Part shown: positions 33,071-42,299 of the stretch, one piece after another
Numbering within the stretch: the stretch's first letter is position 1
How the letters are laid out: each line of letters starts with the position of its first letter
From: Cytophagales bacterium
GTDB taxonomy: Bacteria; Bacteroidota; Bacteroidia; Cytophagales; Cyclobacteriaceae
Assembly (NCBI GenBank): GCA_033344775.1
Contig: JAWPMT010000005.1
Coordinates: 1,161,501-1,225,500 of the forward strand
Reading direction: 5' to 3'
DNA length: 64,000 nt
Program-made: the position numbers and the translations under genes
Notes under the pieces: generated by a model
Database searches by the model: none
The model's input: only the letters and a program-made list of their open reading frames with translations
Told to the model about the DNA's origin: nothing

Positions 33071-33772
33071 ATAATAAGGAGCTACTAATCCTTGAAACCG
33101 ATCGCTATATGTTCCATTCTCTTCTTTGATGAAAATCACTTCCGATTCAGGTTCATCTTGTTTATAACACCCAAAAACTCCAACCTTCCTGAAAATAGAC
33201 TTTTCTGGCCGATCATAGATCTCAAATTGTTTCTGCAGTAGCAGCCCTTGAGACTTTGCGACTTCCACCATTTGGTCAAACTCGTAAGAAGGATAGATCA
33301 CCCATAACAGGCCTTTCTGTTTCAATAGATTGATTACCGATTGGCAGAGATCTTCTAGAGACAAATCATCACTATGAATCGCCTGGTCCTTTGCCTTTCC
33401 GGACTTCAGATGGCCTTTGAAAAAAGGTGGATTCGATACAATCAGGTCATATTTTTGATCAGCAACCGATGCAAATTCCTGAATGGCCCCATTCCATACG
33501 CTTAGGCGTTCGGACCAGGGACTGTTATCGAAATTTCCAGTCGACTGATTCGCAGCATCAGAAGATAACTCAACCGCATCAATCTTAGCCTCTGATCGCT
33601 GAGCGATCATTAAAGCCAACAATCCTGTACCTGTTCCAATATCGAGGATTTGTTGCTCGCTTCCCTCCAACGACACCAGCGCACCAAGCAAACAACCCTC
33701 AGTGGTCACTTTCATGGCTGTCTGACCTTGCTCTATTCGAAACTGCTTGAACTGGAAGTACGTGTTGGGCAT
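33065..33772 (-). CDS. trmN6: tRNA1(Val) (adenine37-N6)-methyltransferase
   Basis: The 235-residue protein has the SAM-binding motif DIGTGTGLL (44-52) and the N6-adenine methyltransferase motif NPPF (114-117), with FKQFRIEQGQTAMKVTTEGCLLGAL at the start as in YfiC/TrmN6 proteins. It methylates A37 of tRNA1(Val) using SAM. It is a single gene, with a 20-bp palindrome just upstream of its start (33790-33809). Confidence 0.9.
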   Translation of the reverse strand: MPNTYFQFKQFRIEQGQTAMKVTTEGCLLGALVSLEGSEQQILDIGTGTGLLALMIAQRSEAKIDAVELSSDAANQSTGNFDNSPWSERLSVWNGAIQEFASVADQKYDLIVSNPPFFKGHLKSGKAKDQAIHSDDLSLEDLCQSVINLLKQKGLLWVIYPSYEFDQMVEVAKSQGLLLQKQFEIYDRPEKSIFRKVGVFGCYKQDEPESEVIFIKEENGTYSDRFQGLVAPYYL

Positions 33773-33789
33773 AGCGAAGCAAAAGTAAT

Positions 33790-33809
33790 CTGATCACTTA
33801 AGTGATCAG
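33790..33809. repeat. Perfect 20-bp palindrome between trmN6 and the permease gene
   Basis: CTGATCACTTAAGTGATCAG is fully symmetric. It lies 18 bp upstream of trmN6 and 25 bp past the permease stop, so it may be a terminator hairpin or an operator. The adjoining GATCAGGTTAC recurs at 36950-36960 on the far side of the PadR-permease operon. Confidence 0.6.
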
Positions 33810-33833
33810 GTTACTAGCTAAGCTGGCCGAAGC

Positions 33834-36503
33834 CTACTCGTACCTTAAAGCCTTCACAGGGTTGGTTCTCGCAGTGGTCACGGTTTTGTATCCTACAGCC
33901 ACTATGGCGATCAACATCACAAGCAAAGCCGCAACTAACAATACCGGAATCCCAATACTGATCCTGCTAGTAAAATTGTTCAACCATCCATCCATGATCA
34001 GGTAGATCACTGGCCAGGATATTACATTGGCGATAGCAAGTAAGATGATAAACTCTTTGGATAGGATCATCACGATCTGGGAGACTCCTGCGCCAAGTAC
34101 TTTTCTCACCCCAATTTCCTTGGTACGTTGCAACGTACTGAAAGAGGTTAACCCAAACAGACCCAAACATGCCACGATGATGGCAAACAGGGCGAATAGA
34201 GTGAACGTTCTGCTGAAGTTTTGTTCATTGGCATACTGCCGATTGTAAAACTCATCCAGAAAAAAGGTATCAAAAGGAGAACCCGGGAAATAGCGATCGA
34301 AAGTGGCTTGTACTTCTTCGAGCGCTTGCTGATATTGGTCCGAACTTAGCTTGACCGTGATATAGTTGGAATTTTGCTCGATCAGGGGAAATACCAATGG
34401 ATTCACATCGTGCTTCAACGAACGCTGCGTATAGCTATCCACGATACCGATGATGGTACGGGTGTCGCCGCCTACATTTACTTTCACGCCAATGGCTGCT
34501 TCCGGATCTACAATGTCTAGCGACTTCATCGCAGCATAATTGATCAAAATGTTTCCGGTATCGGTCGACAAGGATCTGTCATAGTTCCGCCCGGCGAGGA
34601 TATTGATATCATACGACTCGAAATAATCGTAATCCACGCCAGCCAGATAGACGATGAAATTTTTGTCTTGCGTATCCTCCAGTTTACGCATGCCACGAGT
34701 CCAGAAAATCTCATCGCCGGGCACATTCGAACTGGTAGTTACCTTTTCTACGATTGGTTTATTGGTCAGGGTATTTCGGAAAGCCTGCATCGTCGAATTA
34801 AAAGTCGAGTCAGTACTCGCAGGTCCCTGGATCACCATCGTATCCGTCATGTCAAAACCCAGGTCCAGGTTTTTCATGTGATCCAGTTGCTGGTACACAA
34901 TGATGGTTCCTGCGATCAGCGTGATAGATGCCGCAAATTGAAAAACCACCAAAGACCTCCTCAGCATGATTCCCGATTTATTAGTCGTCAACTTTCCTTT
35001 CAATACATGGATCGGTCGGAAAGAAGAGAGAATGAACGCTGGATAAAGACCTGAAAGTGCCGAGCCCAATACCAGAATTCCTCCAACAATTCCCCAGAAG
35101 GATGGTCGCAAAAAGAATTCCCTGCTGAGAGGTGCATCTGCCAGCTGGCTAAACATAGGGGTCAGCAGTATCACCAGTACAACTGCAATGACCAACGCCA
35201 GTAAATTCAGCACAAAAGACTCCACCAAAAACTGATAGATCAACTGCTTTTTGTAAGCACCCATTGATTTTCGGACTCCCACTTCCTTGGCACGTTCCAG
35301 TGACTTAGCGGTCGACAGATTCACATAGTTGATCCAGGCTATTACCAGAATAAATACCGCAATCACGGAAAGGAAAAATACTGTATCTCCGTCGCCCTGT
35401 TCTTGTGGTTCAGATTCCTGCAGTAAATTAGAATAGAGATGAATATCCGTGATTGGCTGCAAAGGAAAGTCCGCCCGAAAGTCATATTTCTCAAACACTT
35501 CTCCACGTTCCTCCCATAAGACTTCTTTAAATTTCGCATCAAAGACTTTCGGGTCTGTGCCAGGACGTAGCGCCACATAAGTATTAAAATCATACCACCC
35601 CCAGGCAGTCTCCGAGGAAGCCTGCCCATCGTCATTCCGAGTCTGGTTGTTCAGTGTCTCATAGGAGATCAACACATTGTACTTCAAATGAGAATTGTTA
35701 GGAACATCCGCTGTTACACCTACTACCTTGAAATTACCACGGGGCCAGGAAACCATTTCCAGGGTCTCACCCAGCACATCTGTTCGACCATAGTATTTCT
35801 TGGCGGTGGATTCGGTAATCACCACTTGATTAGGTTCATTAAGCGCCTCTTCCAGGTTACCGTATAGCAACGGATAATCAAACATGGTCAAAAAAGACGG
35901 ATCGGCTATCTGCACCCGTTGTTCACGGTATTGAATGTTATTGCTTTCAAATACGCTCTCCATCGGGAATGCCCGTACAAATGCTTCGACCTCAGGCATT
36001 TTTTCTTTCATAAATGGCCCTACGCGTGGCACCGCTGCCGCACAGTCTATGTCCAGATCCCCTCCCCGATAGACCATGTATTTCACACGGTACAAGTTTT
36101 CGTGGTTGGGATGGAATTTATCGTAGCTGTATTCATAGTCCACGTATTGTACAATGAACAGACACGCCGCCAGTCCCAGCGCCAGTCCCATGATGTTCAG
36201 GGTGGAATAGATCCTGTTTTTAGAGAGCGTTCTAAAGGTGGTTTTTACATAATTGCTAACCATAGGTAATTTATTATTTCGAGTGACCTTTCTTTTTCTT
36301 CTTAAATCGTAGTTCCTGAATGATAACACCGCATCTTTGAGATAAAGCATCTTGGCATGAGTGGCGCCGTTGACCTCTGCCCTATCCTGATAGATCTCAT
36401 CAAGGTCACCCAAAATGTCATCGATGAGCGACTCATCGTAGATGAACTTTAGCAACCTTTCCCCCATGCGAGGTGGGCGATATTTATGTTCTTCAGGTTT
36501 CAC
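33834..36503 (-). CDS. FtsX/MacB-type ABC transporter permease with PadR-associated N-terminal extension
   Basis: The 889-residue protein starts with a cytosolic prefix of about 80 residues (RMGERLLKFIYDESLIDDILGDLDEIYQ) characteristic of permeases paired with PadR regulators. It then has two MacB_PCD/FtsX modules: a membrane helix near 105-120, a periplasmic domain, a four-helix FtsX core at about 375-510, and a repeat ending with helices near 760-880. Both FtsX units carry the ERAKEVGVRKSMGA / QRTKEIGVRKVLGA coupling motif. No ATPase gene is nearby, so the partner ATPase must be elsewhere. It follows the PadR gene by 10 bp. Confidence 0.9.
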   Translation of the reverse strand: MKPEEHKYRPPRMGERLLKFIYDESLIDDILGDLDEIYQDRAEVNGATHAKMLYLKDAVLSFRNYDLRRKRKVTRNNKLPMVSNYVKTTFRTLSKNRIYSTLNIMGLALGLAACLFIVQYVDYEYSYDKFHPNHENLYRVKYMVYRGGDLDIDCAAAVPRVGPFMKEKMPEVEAFVRAFPMESVFESNNIQYREQRVQIADPSFLTMFDYPLLYGNLEEALNEPNQVVITESTAKKYYGRTDVLGETLEMVSWPRGNFKVVGVTADVPNNSHLKYNVLISYETLNNQTRNDDGQASSETAWGWYDFNTYVALRPGTDPKVFDAKFKEVLWEERGEVFEKYDFRADFPLQPITDIHLYSNLLQESEPQEQGDGDTVFFLSVIAVFILVIAWINYVNLSTAKSLERAKEVGVRKSMGAYKKQLIYQFLVESFVLNLLALVIAVVLVILLTPMFSQLADAPLSREFFLRPSFWGIVGGILVLGSALSGLYPAFILSSFRPIHVLKGKLTTNKSGIMLRRSLVVFQFAASITLIAGTIIVYQQLDHMKNLDLGFDMTDTMVIQGPASTDSTFNSTMQAFRNTLTNKPIVEKVTTSSNVPGDEIFWTRGMRKLEDTQDKNFIVYLAGVDYDYFESYDINILAGRNYDRSLSTDTGNILINYAAMKSLDIVDPEAAIGVKVNVGGDTRTIIGIVDSYTQRSLKHDVNPLVFPLIEQNSNYITVKLSSDQYQQALEEVQATFDRYFPGSPFDTFFLDEFYNRQYANEQNFSRTFTLFALFAIIVACLGLFGLTSFSTLQRTKEIGVRKVLGAGVSQIVMILSKEFIILLAIANVISWPVIYLIMDGWLNNFTSRISIGIPVLLVAALLVMLIAIVAVGYKTVTTARTNPVKALRYE

Positions 36504-36513
36504 ACTTTTTCAA

Positions 36514-36846
36514 TCACAATTTGACAAATGCCAATCGTGGTATGGTTTTCCAATAGTCCTGGCGCAAATCTTTTGATTGTTGTAATGCCGCATATCCGGC
36601 ATTGGTAACCTGGAAGTAGCGTTTGCTTTTCCCGCCTCTTTTTTGTGTAGCTCCTCCGAATGCCGAGGTGAGGAAACCTTTGTCTTCCAATCGATATAGC
36701 GACGAATGTATCGCACTGATGTTCGTGGTTCGTTGGGCCCTTCGCTCCAGTTCTTCTTTTACCGACACAGCGTACGCCTCCTGCTCCAAAGCAGCGACAG
36801 TTAGCAATATCAGTTCTTCAAATTCGCCCAGGTTACTTCCCTTCAT
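36514..36846 (-). CDS. PadR-family transcriptional regulator
   Basis: ATG at 36846 (MKGSNLGEFEELILLTVAAL) is the family-typical start; the longer frame to 36939 would cover the operator palindromes. The 110 residues form a winged helix: EFEELILLTVAALEQEAYAVSVKEELE, ISAIHSSLYRLEDKGFL, and the wing GGATQKRGGKSKRYFQVTNAG. PadR proteins usually repress their own operon. It is the first gene of a two-gene operon with the permease. Confidence 0.92.
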   Translation of the reverse strand: MKGSNLGEFEELILLTVAALEQEAYAVSVKEELERRAQRTTNISAIHSSLYRLEDKGFLTSAFGGATQKRGGKSKRYFQVTNAGYAALQQSKDLRQDYWKTIPRLAFVKL

Positions 36847-36876
36847 AATGATGATTTTAGGATAATCCTCATAAAT

Positions 36877-36915
36877 GTAAATGTTTACGAGAGTATAATA
36901 CTCATGTTTGTAAAC
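36877..36915 (-). promoter_or_regulatory. Candidate PadR operator: three adjacent palindromes
   Basis: GTAAATGTTTAC (36877-36888), GAGTATAATACTC (36891-36903) and GTTTGTAAAC (36906-36915) lie 30-70 bp upstream of the PadR start. The outer two are similar (GTAAA..TTTAC, GTTT..AAAC) with centres 28 bp apart, a reasonable layout for two dimers flanking a promoter. Confidence 0.6.
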
Positions 36916-36942
36916 AAAAGTTACATGACATGACATCATTTT

Positions 36943-37041
36943 ACCTGATGATCAGGTTACGTGTTTATAGACACTTCCATTTTATAATGGATGCACGCAT
37001 TCAATAATTAGTGATTAAACCGTGATTGGTTTGATCACTAG
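36943..37041. repeat. Two palindromes in the PadR-rnhA intergenic space
   Basis: ACCTGATGATCAGGT (36943-36957) is a 15-bp palindrome. TTAGTGATTAAACC (37008-37021) pairs with GGTTTGATCACTAG (37028-37041) as a 14-bp arm hairpin with one mismatch and one wobble. I see no gene between 36847 and 37243; these palindromes, the PadR operator and the repeats at 37092-37250 account for most of it. Confidence 0.55.
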
Positions 37042-37091
37042 CAATAAGTGTAAAGGATTAAAAAGCTGCAAAAGGTATTAAAATCACCCTG

Positions 37092-37250
37092 GTCTTCGAC
37101 CACCCCCTCTACAAAGGGGAGGTTTAACTATACCGTCAATAGCGGTCATTGGTCATATGACCGGCGACAGATTATTTGAGGATAAAAAAGCTTGAAGAAT
37201 ATCGAAGAATCCCCTCACTCCCTTTTCAAAGGGGGATCAACATCTATACC
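37092..37250. repeat. Two degenerate copies of a CCCCTC..AAAGGGG element
   Basis: One copy (about 37106-37142) reads CCCCTCTACAAAGGGGAG and then runs to CTATACCGTC. The second (about 37210-37253) reads CCCCTCACTCCC, CAAAGGGGGA and the same CTATACCGTC, which includes the rnhA stop codon. A relative, ACCCCTCCAAAGGAGGGG, lies inside the element at 55391-55623. These look like short dispersed palindromic repeats, possibly with a partial duplication of the rnhA end. Confidence 0.5.
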
Positions 37251-37702
37251 GTCTTCTCAAATTCCGTATCGACGCTTTGCTGGTATTCCTGAAGTTCGGC
37301 GGCTTCTACCGCAAGCTGATCACAGCGTTCGTTTTCGGGATGACCGGCGTGACCTTTCACCCATTGAAAGCTTACCCGATGACGGTAATACACTTTTAAA
37401 AATCGCTCCCACAGATCCCGGTTCTTTTTCCCTTTGAAGTCTTTGACCACCCAGTTTTTCAACCAGCCCTTTTCCACGGCATCCACCACGTATTTGGAGT
37501 CGGAAACGATTTTCACGGTCCAACCATCCTTTTTGATGGACTCCAACCCTACGATCACCGCCAGTAGTTCCATGCGGTTATTAGTCGTCATCCGAAAACC
37601 CTCCGAAAGCTCTTTTCGTTTGCCTTTGTAATCGAGGATGGTACCAAATCCACCAGGGCCTGGATTTCCTTTAGCCGCTCCGTCTGTCCAGATCGTAATC
37701 AT
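37244..37702 (-). CDS. rnhA: Ribonuclease HI
   Basis: The 152-residue enzyme degrades the RNA strand of RNA-DNA hybrids. The catalytic carboxylates D7 (IWTDGAAKGNPGPGG), E45 (NNRMELLA), D68 (IVSDSKYV) and D128 (NERCDQLA), and the KGHAGHPENE loop, are all present. It is immediately downstream of the MarC-like gene, with stop and start adjacent. The stop codon lies inside a short dispersed repeat. Confidence 0.94.
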   Translation of the reverse strand: MITIWTDGAAKGNPGPGGFGTILDYKGKRKELSEGFRMTTNNRMELLAVIVGLESIKKDGWTVKIVSDSKYVVDAVEKGWLKNWVVKDFKGKKNRDLWERFLKVYYRHRVSFQWVKGHAGHPENERCDQLAVEAAELQEYQQSVDTEFEKTV

Positions 37703-38272
37703 TTATAAAAACCAGTTTGCTTTGAATAATTTAATAGCAATAGAAAGCAGGATGATCCCAAATACTTTCCGTAATACGTTGAAACCTGCCGGGCCGATTC
37801 TCTTTTCAAGCCATTCTGAAGATTTCAACATGGCATAGACCAGAATCAGGTTAATCACTACACCTATCAGGATATTGACTTCATGATATTCTGCTCGCAG
37901 CGAGATCAAAGTAGTCATGGTACCCGCTCCTGCAAGGATCGGAAACGCCAACGGCACGATGGAAGAAGCTGATCCCTCGTCGGTAGAAGGCTTAAAAATC
38001 TGCAACCCCAGTACCATTTCCATCCCTATGATGAACATGATAATGGCTCCGGAAATGGCGAATGAGCCAATATCGAGCCCAAACAAATTCAGAATCTGCT
38101 CTCCCAGAAATAAGAACAACACCATGAGCATACCTGCTACGAGGGTCGCTTTACCCGATTCGATTTTCCCCCACCTTCGACGCAAGTCGACGACCACAGG
38201 AATATTCCCCAGGATATCTATCACCGAGAAAAGAATGAGGGTTACTGAAAAAATTTCCTTGAAATTGAGCAT
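37703..38272 (-). CDS. MarC-family integral membrane protein
   Basis: The 189 residues form six membrane helices with FSVIDILGNIPVVVDL near the start and PLAFPILAGAGTMTTLISL in the middle, the paired half-helix motifs of the MarC/UPF0056 family. Substrates are not established for the family. It is the first gene of a two-gene unit with rnhA (stop and start abut). Confidence 0.88.
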   Translation of the reverse strand: MLNFKEIFSVTLILFSVIDILGNIPVVVDLRRRWGKIESGKATLVAGMLMVLFLFLGEQILNLFGLDIGSFAISGAIIMFIIGMEMVLGLQIFKPSTDEGSASSIVPLAFPILAGAGTMTTLISLRAEYHEVNILIGVVINLILVYAMLKSSEWLEKRIGPAGFNVLRKVFGIILLSIAIKLFKANWFL

Positions 38273-38400
38273 TTAGACCAACTTTACTTAACACAAAGCT
38301 AATGACTTACGTAAGGTATGAAAGTCAGAATTTTACTCACTTTGCGGAAAATTTAAGCCGCACCTAGACGTATACATCTATTTACCATATCCTTGCAGCT

Positions 38401-39708
38401 ATGAGATCCCTTTTGTTTAGCATTTTTTCAATGGTGGCTTTGGCCATGTACGCTCAACCCGGTTGGAATTGGCCTGAAGATGAGACGTTGCGTGATCAGG
38501 CCAAAGAAAAACAAGCCTACTACAAGATCCAGGCTCAATTAGACGATCAAAACGCCACTTTCAATACGTTGCAATGGCTTTACCAAAACAATCCGGACCT
38601 CAATGCGTCCATCTACATCGATGGCGCAAAAACCCTGGGGATCATCATCAAAGATGAGGCTGACAAGGACCGAAAGACCAGACTTCAGGACTCTTTGCTC
38701 TGGATGTACGATCAGCGGATCAAATATTTTGGCGATGAAGCAAAAGTCATAGATCGAAAGGCTTATGATGCCTTCAAGCAATTTTATCGTTACCCTGCCC
38801 GATATCCCATGCTATTGGAGCTTTATCAAAAAAACTTCGAGATGAATGGCAATGATGTGGCAGATTTCAACCTGATTCCCTACATGACCCTGGCCAAGTT
38901 CTATTACGAAAGATCCCCGGAGGTTATGACTGGTGAAATGGTACTGGAAATACACAGTCAGGTCTCTGAAGCGCTGGCCTATAAATTAGCCAATGGTGCA
39001 AAGCCCGATAAGGTTAAAAAGGACCTGGATAAAATAGATGCACTGCTAACTTCACTGGACGGCATCCTGAATTGTACATTCATCGAAGGCAACCTGGTCC
39101 CACGACTGGAATCCAATCCTGAAGATTTGAATACGGCAAAAAAGATCTTCAAATATTCACTTCAGGCAAAATGTACTGATCAAGCTTATTTTACCCAGGC
39201 AGGTGAATTGGTCTATAACGAAAGCCCTTCCTTTGGCCTGGCCAAGGCCCTGGGGGATAAGTACGCTAGCGCAGGGGATTATGCCAAAGCGCATGAATAT
39301 TATGACAATGCCATCACCCTGACAGAAGATAATGAAGAGAAATACGAAGCTTACATCAACAAAGCCAACGCTTATTACAAGACTGGCGACAAAGTCAAAG
39401 CTCGTACCACCGCCTACAAAGCCAGCTCACTTAGTCCTGAAAAATCAGCACCTTATAACCTGATTGGTAACCTGTATTTCGGAAGCTACGAGGAATGTAA
39501 GGAAGGAAAATCCAGGGTATTGGATCGCGCGGTATTCATAGCAGCTTACATCATGTACAAAAAGGCAGGTAATGAGTCACAAATGACTGCATCCGCAGAA
39601 CAATTCCCATCTATTGAGGACATCTTCAATGAGAATTACGAAGAAGATGATGAAGTAGACATCAAATGCTGGATCAATACCTCTGTTTCTGTTGAAAGAA
39701 GACCTTAA
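38401..39708 (+). CDS. Secreted TPR-repeat protein
   Basis: The 435-residue protein has a signal peptide ending MYAQ (cleavage near residue 19). It begins GWNWPEDETLRDQAKEKQA and has several tetratricopeptide-like repeats in the second half, clearest at DYAKAHEYYDNAITLTEDNEEK and AYYKTGDKVKARTTAYKASS. A periplasmic scaffold is expected. It ends convergently with the aminotransferase gene, overlapping by 4 bp. Confidence 0.85.
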   Translation: MRSLLFSIFSMVALAMYAQPGWNWPEDETLRDQAKEKQAYYKIQAQLDDQNATFNTLQWLYQNNPDLNASIYIDGAKTLGIIIKDEADKDRKTRLQDSLLWMYDQRIKYFGDEAKVIDRKAYDAFKQFYRYPARYPMLLELYQKNFEMNGNDVADFNLIPYMTLAKFYYERSPEVMTGEMVLEIHSQVSEALAYKLANGAKPDKVKKDLDKIDALLTSLDGILNCTFIEGNLVPRLESNPEDLNTAKKIFKYSLQAKCTDQAYFTQAGELVYNESPSFGLAKALGDKYASAGDYAKAHEYYDNAITLTEDNEEKYEAYINKANAYYKTGDKVKARTTAYKASSLSPEKSAPYNLIGNLYFGSYEECKEGKSRVLDRAVFIAAYIMYKKAGNESQMTASAEQFPSIEDIFNENYEEDDEVDIKCWINTSVSVERRP

Positions 39709-40772
39709 CGCGAGGTGGAATATTGCTTTCGCAAGAATTTGCTGAGAAGTTCAATCTCTTTGCGTTTGATGGCAGGAAAATTGGCAATTCGAAAACTTGA
39801 GGCTTTCCAATCTCCATACCCGTTGCCCAGGGTAATTCCAGCTTCCTGCGATAGCTTCTTTACTTCCTGGGCATGATCACTGGAAATGGCGACGACCGTT
39901 GGAGATCGCACCAGGGGATTTTCAGCCAAAAAGGTAAACTCCTTAAACTCCTCCAGAAACTCAATCCAGTAAGCGAACCTTTTCCTTAACTTTTCCTCCA
40001 CCAGGTCAATGGTTTTTGAATATTCCTGAGTCCGGTAGAGCAAATAGATCCCCAGCACATTTGGAGTTAGATGCGTCTGATGCTTAGCTTCATTTTCGAG
40101 CATCCGCAACAGGCTGTTATAATGACCCTTTTCACCGATCTCTTCTGCTCTTTTCACTGCTTTTGGTGAAACTACAGCGATGCCCAGGCCTGCCGGAAGG
40201 CCAAAACACTTTTGCACCGACGCATACCAGTAATCTCCCTTTTCCCATGGCAAATGCAATCCTCCCATGCTACTCGTAGCATCGATGGTCACCAGTTGGT
40301 CGGGATTTCGCTGCTTGTCCAACTCTTCCAGGAGGACAGATGAAATGAAGGTACCGTTGGAAGTCTCACAATGGGTCAGGCAAATGCAATCCGCTTCCGG
40401 AGATAATTCCTGAATAGGTAATGCGGAATTCAGCCCAAAAGTGGTTCCAAGGGTATGATCTAAAATCGAATCCGCGTACTGGTGCCATTTCTTCCCAAAT
40501 GCACCATTGTAAAAATGCTGGGAGCAATTTTTGGTGAGTGACTGAGCAGTCACCTCCCAGGATTCAGTTGCAGATGAAAGAAAAAGTATTCGATAATCCT
40601 GTGGGATCCCTAATTTCTCATGTAAGACCGATTTGGTTTGTTTTGCGAGCTCCATGAACGCATCACTTCGGTGATTGATGGTCATGATCCCGTCCTTGTG
40701 CGCTTCATAGATGTATTCCGGTACGTTGGAGTACACCCTGCTCGGACCAGGATAAAACGTCACATTAGCCAT
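39705..40772 (-). CDS. Class V PLP-dependent aminotransferase (SerC-like)
   Basis: The 355 residues have the fold-type I pattern: FYPGPSRV at the start as in phosphoserine and alanine-glyoxylate aminotransferases, THCETSNGTF, TIDATSSMGG with the PLP-binding Asp, and the Schiff-base lysine K188 in ASVQKCFGLPAG. A phosphoserine or related transamination is likely; the true substrate is uncertain because the usual serA is not adjacent. It overlaps aroQ by 8 bp, so the two are an operon. Confidence 0.85.
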   Translation of the reverse strand: MANVTFYPGPSRVYSNVPEYIYEAHKDGIMTINHRSDAFMELAKQTKSVLHEKLGIPQDYRILFLSSATESWEVTAQSLTKNCSQHFYNGAFGKKWHQYADSILDHTLGTTFGLNSALPIQELSPEADCICLTHCETSNGTFISSVLLEELDKQRNPDQLVTIDATSSMGGLHLPWEKGDYWYASVQKCFGLPAGLGIAVVSPKAVKRAEEIGEKGHYNSLLRMLENEAKHQTHLTPNVLGIYLLYRTQEYSKTIDLVEEKLRKRFAYWIEFLEEFKEFTFLAENPLVRSPTVVAISSDHAQEVKKLSQEAGITLGNGYGDWKASSFRIANFPAIKRKEIELLSKFLRKQYSTSR

Positions 40773-41199
40773 GTTGTTCCAGCAAGAATTTCAAAGCCAA
40801 TTCGTAGCCTTTCAAACCAAAACCAGTGAGCACACCGGCACTTACCGGGCTGATGTAACTGTGCTTTCTAAACTCTTCTCTGGTAAAAATATTGGAAATG
40901 TGTACTTCCACCACGGGTGCATCTACGGCTGCCACCGCATCCGACAGAGCGACGGAAGTATGTGAATATCCTGCAGGATTGAGAATGATCCCAACGTTTG
41001 AAAAACCAACTTCCTGGATTTTTGAGACCATTTCACCCTCGTGATTGGATTGAAAATACTCAAAGGTCACATCAGGATATTTCTCCTTCAATTCCTCATA
41101 AAAATCAACAAAAGACGTACTTCCGTATACCTCAGGTTGACGCTTTCCTAACAGGTTCAAATTAGGCCCGTTAATAATGATTATACTTTCTACTTTCAT
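40765..41199 (-). CDS. aroQ: 3-dehydroquinate dehydratase, type II
   Basis: The 144-residue shikimate-pathway enzyme dehydrates 3-dehydroquinate. The motif NGPNLNLLGKRQPEVYG includes the catalytic Y25; NPAGYSHTSVAL and VEVHISN (H100) follow, as in type II (AroQ) enzymes. It precedes and overlaps the class V aminotransferase gene by 8 bp. Confidence 0.95.
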   Translation of the reverse strand: MKVESIIIINGPNLNLLGKRQPEVYGSTSFVDFYEELKEKYPDVTFEYFQSNHEGEMVSKIQEVGFSNVGIILNPAGYSHTSVALSDAVAAVDAPVVEVHISNIFTREEFRKHSYISPVSAGVLTGFGLKGYELALKFLLEQHG

Positions 41200-41313
41200 A
41201 AATGGTGCTACAAAGTAAGTAACAAATCAAGGTTTCAGTGGGCGGAGTGTCGACTAAAACTAATCTTTCTAGCTGATTTTTGTCATGAAAAGGTTTTCAA
41301 AATCCGTTTTCCA

Positions 41314-42180
41314 TTATATCAGCTGTCTTCCATACTTGCCCGGCGTTACCTGCATGACCTTTTTGAACGAACGATTGAAATGTGCCAAATTCTGAAAACC
41401 CGATAAATGTGCCACCTGACTTACCGATAATCTGTTCTTTTGCAAGAGCTGACAAGCATGTGCAATCCGAATCTCATTCAGGTAATTCAAATAGGTTTTC
41501 CGAGTCCTCAACTTGAAGTACCGACAAAAGGAATTTGGTGCCATATGTGCCACAGCGGCGATCTCATCAATACCTATGGGTGACTTGAAGTTTTTCAGTG
41601 TGTATTGCACCACCGCATTCATGCGCTGCCCTTCATCATCCTTCATCACTGGAAAAAGCTCATGACTTAGAAATTGTGGATTTGAATCGCTCATCAATGC
41701 TTCTATCAATTCCAGAAAAACCACAATCAGAGACAACCCCTCCTGATGGATACTCTTCTCCAGTATCGCACTACCCTTTTTAGCCGAAGTTTCTGAAAAT
41801 TTTATGCCATAGATTGCTTTTGCTAAAAACTTTTTCAATTGTCTGGACTCTTTCAACTCCAGAAATCGGGCTCCCAAAGCATCATCCTGAAAAAAGACAG
41901 AAACCATTCGCACATGTAGTGCGCTGTTCTGTTCGTAGTACTCCTCATCGCATTTCAAGACATGCGGTTGATTAGATCCAAAGAAAAAAACATCCCCTGT
42001 TTCAAACCGTCCCAGGTATTCGCCACAGATCAGGGTTCCCGATCCTGCAGCGATAAACGTGACCTGATGATCTTCATGTTTATGCAGCGTGTCATAAAAG
42101 TATTCCCCTTCGTCCACCTGTACCACCACTGCCGGATCACCAGTCTTAGGAATTTTAAAGGGTAAGGCATTCAGTGACAT
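41314..42180 (-). CDS. AraC-family regulator with a cupin sensor, probable hydroxyproline-cluster regulator
   Basis: The 288-residue protein has an N-terminal cupin (HKHEDHQVTFIAAGSGTLICG, GDVFFFGSNQPHVL) and a C-terminal AraC HTH pair ending VSQVAHLSGFQNLAHFNRSFKKVMQVTPGKY. It is divergent from the four-gene catabolic operon starting at 42300, so it is the likely regulator, with hydroxyproline or a derivative as a plausible ligand. That is an inference from position. Confidence 0.88.
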   Translation of the reverse strand: MSLNALPFKIPKTGDPAVVVQVDEGEYFYDTLHKHEDHQVTFIAAGSGTLICGEYLGRFETGDVFFFGSNQPHVLKCDEEYYEQNSALHVRMVSVFFQDDALGARFLELKESRQLKKFLAKAIYGIKFSETSAKKGSAILEKSIHQEGLSLIVVFLELIEALMSDSNPQFLSHELFPVMKDDEGQRMNAVVQYTLKNFKSPIGIDEIAAVAHMAPNSFCRYFKLRTRKTYLNYLNEIRIAHACQLLQKNRLSVSQVAHLSGFQNLAHFNRSFKKVMQVTPGKYGRQLI

Positions 42181-42299
42181 AAACTATGTATTACTAACTT
42201 AATTTGCATAAATACAATACAATCTAGTTAATATCATACATTTTTAAACTCATATTCCCTCTTCCTTTGCTCACCTAAATCGTTTTATTATTCGATCTC

